A stretch of DNA of 30,481 nucleotides from Lentinus brumalis (lineage: Eukaryota; Basidiomycota; Agaricomycetes; Polyporales; Polyporaceae), in the NCBI GenBank assembly GCA_001792895.1, contig MARA01000113.1, positions 1 to 30,481 on the forward strand, read 5' to 3'. The notes beneath the pieces are model-generated. The model did not search any database, was not told the DNA's origin, and saw nothing but the letters and a program-made list of their open reading frames with translations. A program made the position numbers and the translations under genes. Numbering within the stretch: position 1 is the first letter of the stretch; each line of letters starts with the position of its first letter. Positions 28,537 through 30,481 of this stretch are shown here, piece after piece.

Positions 28537-29560
28537 TAGAATCGCACTTTCGACCGATTTCTAAACCCGCCCGGATCGACGCGAGAGGGGACTGGTTAGA
28601 TGCGGGATGTTCAGTGCAGTCTGACTTCCCCGGATTGACGGCGACCGGGCGGATATTGGGGGACTTATGGCGGTTCGCGTGGGCGGGCTCGACCGCTGGC
28701 TGCGCCGACGACGAGATTTCAGAACTCGTCCTGGCGGTGCGTGATGTGGGCGTACACAGTCTCGAGGACGTGTGTGACGCGGCTGAAGCGTTCGCCGGCC
28801 GTTCGGACGCGGGGCGTTGGCGGGAGAGTCGACGAGAGTGCCCGGGCGGCGAAAGTGCAATGAAATCGCACTTTCGGGCGATTTCTGGACCCGCCCGGAG
28901 CAACGCGAGAGAGGGCGCGTTAGATGCAAGCCGTTCAGTGCGCTCTGGCGGGCCTGGTTTGACGGCGATTGGTCGGGGTCTGGGGAGATATGCCAGATCG
29001 CGTGGGCGGCTTGGCCGCTGCCGCGGTGACGACGGGTCTTCAGAACTCGTCGGGGCGGCGCGTAGCGTGGGCGTACGGGTGCTTGAGAGTCACCGTAACA
29101 CGCTTGAAGTGTTCGCCGGCCGTCCGGAGGCGAGGGACGTGCGGGAGAGGCGGCGAGATCGGGCGGGCGGGAAGAATGCAATGAAATCGCACTTTTGTGC
29201 GATTTCTCGACCTGCCCGGCTCACGCGAGTGGGGGCTGGTTCGATTGGAACTGTTCAGCGGTAGCTGACGCAGCTGGTTTGCAGGCGATAGCGGCCGGGT
29301 TGGGCGAGATATGGCGGGTCGAGTGTGCGGCGTTGGCCGAGGGGACGAGCATGTTGACGACGTCGGCAAGGCTTGCGCCGGGCGTTTCAGACGTAGATAG
29401 GGGGCCGTTTGTGTGTAGAGAGAGCGTGTTGGGTCGTCGAAGGGACAGGGTGAGCTTGCGGCGGTGGGAAGTCGACGTCGTGTCCGAGTTTGCCATGAAA
29501 TGGCGCGTTTGATGCTGGATCGGACCTCCCCGGATTGACGCGAAAGCGAGTCGTCCTGGT
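28375..29560. repeat. Palindrome-bearing ~320-bp sub-repeat array, unit 3
   Basis: Palindromes are at 28538-28561, 28862-28885, 29183-29206 (perfect 10-bp stem, but loop TTTT instead of GAAA) and a relic near 29496. Spacings are 324 and 321, both multiples of three, so the first three sub-repeats stay in one plus-strand phase. Confidence 0.75.
28395..29264 (+). CDS. Candidate tandem-repeat protein across the sub-repeats, unit 3
   Basis: An open plus-strand frame of 289 codons crosses three sub-repeats in the same phase. The repeats give a recurring peptide: a VR.V.V..LE segment, then LEVF or AEAFAGRP, then RESRRD or RERRRDRAGG, then AMKSHF..IS.PAR. Period is 107-108 residues. In units 1 and 2 the phase is kept between the first two palindromes in unit 1 but lost elsewhere by small gaps, and the first sub-repeat there has TGA after GAGATT. 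It may be a genuine repeat protein, part of a spliced gene, or a chance frame in repetitive GC-rich DNA. The minus strand is also open here. No family is recognised. Confidence 0.25.
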   Translation: MRTRRAVRSVSVHGLEDLDDTLEVFGGRPDMERTRESRRDRPGGGSAIESHFRPISKPARIDARGDWLDAGCSVQSDFPGLTATGRILGDLWRFAWAGSTAGCADDEISELVLAVRDVGVHSLEDVCDAAEAFAGRSDAGRWRESRRECPGGESAMKSHFRAISGPARSNAREGALDASRSVRSGGPGLTAIGRGLGRYARSRGRLGRCRGDDGSSELVGAARSVGVRVLESHRNTLEVFAGRPEARDVRERRRDRAGGKNAMKSHFCAISRPARLTRVGAGSIGTVQR

Positions 29561-30481
29561 GCAGGGAGGTTCGCGGGAGCTGGGGGTGGTTGTTTGGACC
29601 CGGATTCGGAGGTTCTGCGCTGGCAAACGGCAGATTTCTGCGCAGGTCAGCAGTAAATCGAGGGTAGCGCGACGTACCCTGAACCGTTTCGCACGGGACG
29701 GACATCGTCCGGTGCGCGTAGCGTGCCGCTATCAAATGAGGCATGTCGCGCATGCATGCAACTGTATGCGCGGACGTGGCGGGCGAATTTGTGGCGGGCG
29801 TGGGAGATAACGCGTCGCGGCGGACGGACAAGGGTTCAGGGCGCGTTTGTGGCGCGTGTCGGAGGTTCGCAGGGGTCCTGTGGGAGTCGCTAGACGTGTT
29901 CACGAGGCGTCTCATCGACACGCGCGATGGTGGAAGCCGGAGTTCTGTGCGTGCTGGGACGCGAAGTGCGCGATGCACGCTGAACAGCTTCAGCTAGTCA
30001 AGACCATTGTCAGCACTGTGTTTGGTAGGATGTCTCGTGGGATGGGGACGTACCTTTGGGGATGTACGCTAGGCGCAGCCATGGCGGGGATGGATGGATT
30101 GGATCTCGAATGAACAGACGTACCGAGGTCGTAGACAGAGCCGCCGCGGGATGGGATGATCGAATAGAATCATTATATCGAGGTGCTTACGGCAGGTGTA
30201 AGTACATGGAAACTACTGCGCCCTCTACCCGGCTAGAGCCCACGCATGGGCAGTCGTGCTGCGCGCGTGTGTTGAGCGCGGCGGAGCGGAGGACGTGGAG
30301 GGACGGAGTCGAAGACGGCGGCGAGGCGTGGCTGGAGGAGGGCAGAGACGAAGAGTGCGCACCTGGAGAGACCTGAGCGTGCGTGTTCGAGTGCGTGAAG
30401 CAGGGCGGAGGACGGTCTTGCAGCGATGGCGAGGGAGGACGTCGAGGGACGGCAGCCAATGGGAACTCTTGAACACGGCGC
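29560..30481 (+). promoter_or_regulatory. Upstream region of an off-window adaptor copy, unit 3
   Basis: CCAAT is at 30456-30460. The sequence matches the two other upstream regions, with short differences around 30140-30210. The window ends before any adaptor coding sequence. Confidence 0.45.

Larger units (their letters stand above)
25041..30481. repeat. Tandem unit 3, cut by the window end
   Basis: The first 5.4 kb of a third unit is present: hairpin and TATA, gene A, the GC-rich stretch, the palindrome array and the CCAAT segment. The window stops about 20 bases after the CCAAT box at 30456-30460. An adaptor gene copy would be expected just beyond the edge, by analogy with 18142 in unit 2, but this cannot be seen. 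Confidence 0.92.

Noticed and set aside
1..30481. Transposon or retroelement as the unit
   Set aside because: No reverse transcriptase, integrase, transposase motif, long terminal repeat or terminal inverted repeat was seen. The unit carries ordinary intron-rich genes.

Overview
The window looks like nuclear DNA of a filamentous basidiomycete, most likely an Agaricomycete-type fungus. The evidence is many very short introns (about 45-80 nt) with GTACGT, GTGAGT or GTAAGT donors and CTAAC-like branch points, TATA boxes followed by pyrimidine-rich tracts, GC-rich coding DNA, and a fungal Ent3/epsinR-type adaptor gene. There is no sign of bacterial gene structure, rRNA, tRNA, CRISPR or telomere repeats.

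The dominant fact is structural. The window is a head-to-tail array of one unit of about 12.4-12.7 kb: unit 1 at 1-12674, unit 2 at 12675-25040, and the first 5.4 kb of unit 3 at 25041-30481. Every unit has the same layout. (a) A promoter-like segment carries a conserved 19-bp inverted repeat and a TATA box. (b) A plus-strand gene A with many tiny exons follows; it is unassigned and differs strongly between units. (c) Next is a GC-rich stretch with open frames on both strands, ending in a tandem array of sub-repeats of about 320 bp, each with a copy of a GAAATCGCAC palindrome. (d) A CCAAT-bearing segment leads into a plus-strand eight-exon gene for an ENTH-domain clathrin adaptor, the only gene identified with confidence. 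(e) Its 3' flank contains a block that differs completely between units. (f) A minus-strand multi-exon gene B of unknown function follows. (g) The unit ends with a short minus-strand gene C, possibly the 5' part of B, and then intergenic DNA before the next unit.

The units are not equally similar along their length. The core (about 2265-11250 in unit 1 and its equivalents) is nearly identical apart from scattered substitutions and one- or two-base gaps. Gene A is diverged, strongly between unit 1 and the others, and the distal intergenic part is intermediate. Many one-base gaps fall in short homopolymers, in coding and non-coding DNA alike, and break the adaptor frame differently in each unit. 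This fits uncorrected long-read sequence at least as well as pseudogenes, so broken frames should be read with caution. A few defects are shared by both adaptor copies and are harder to explain as random error.

I found no metabolic pathway or operon. Apart from the adaptor, which should act in trans-Golgi/endosome clathrin traffic, no functional link between the genes can be claimed. The parts most worth following are the tandem array, its uneven divergence, the palindromic sub-repeat array, and the hairpin in front of gene A.
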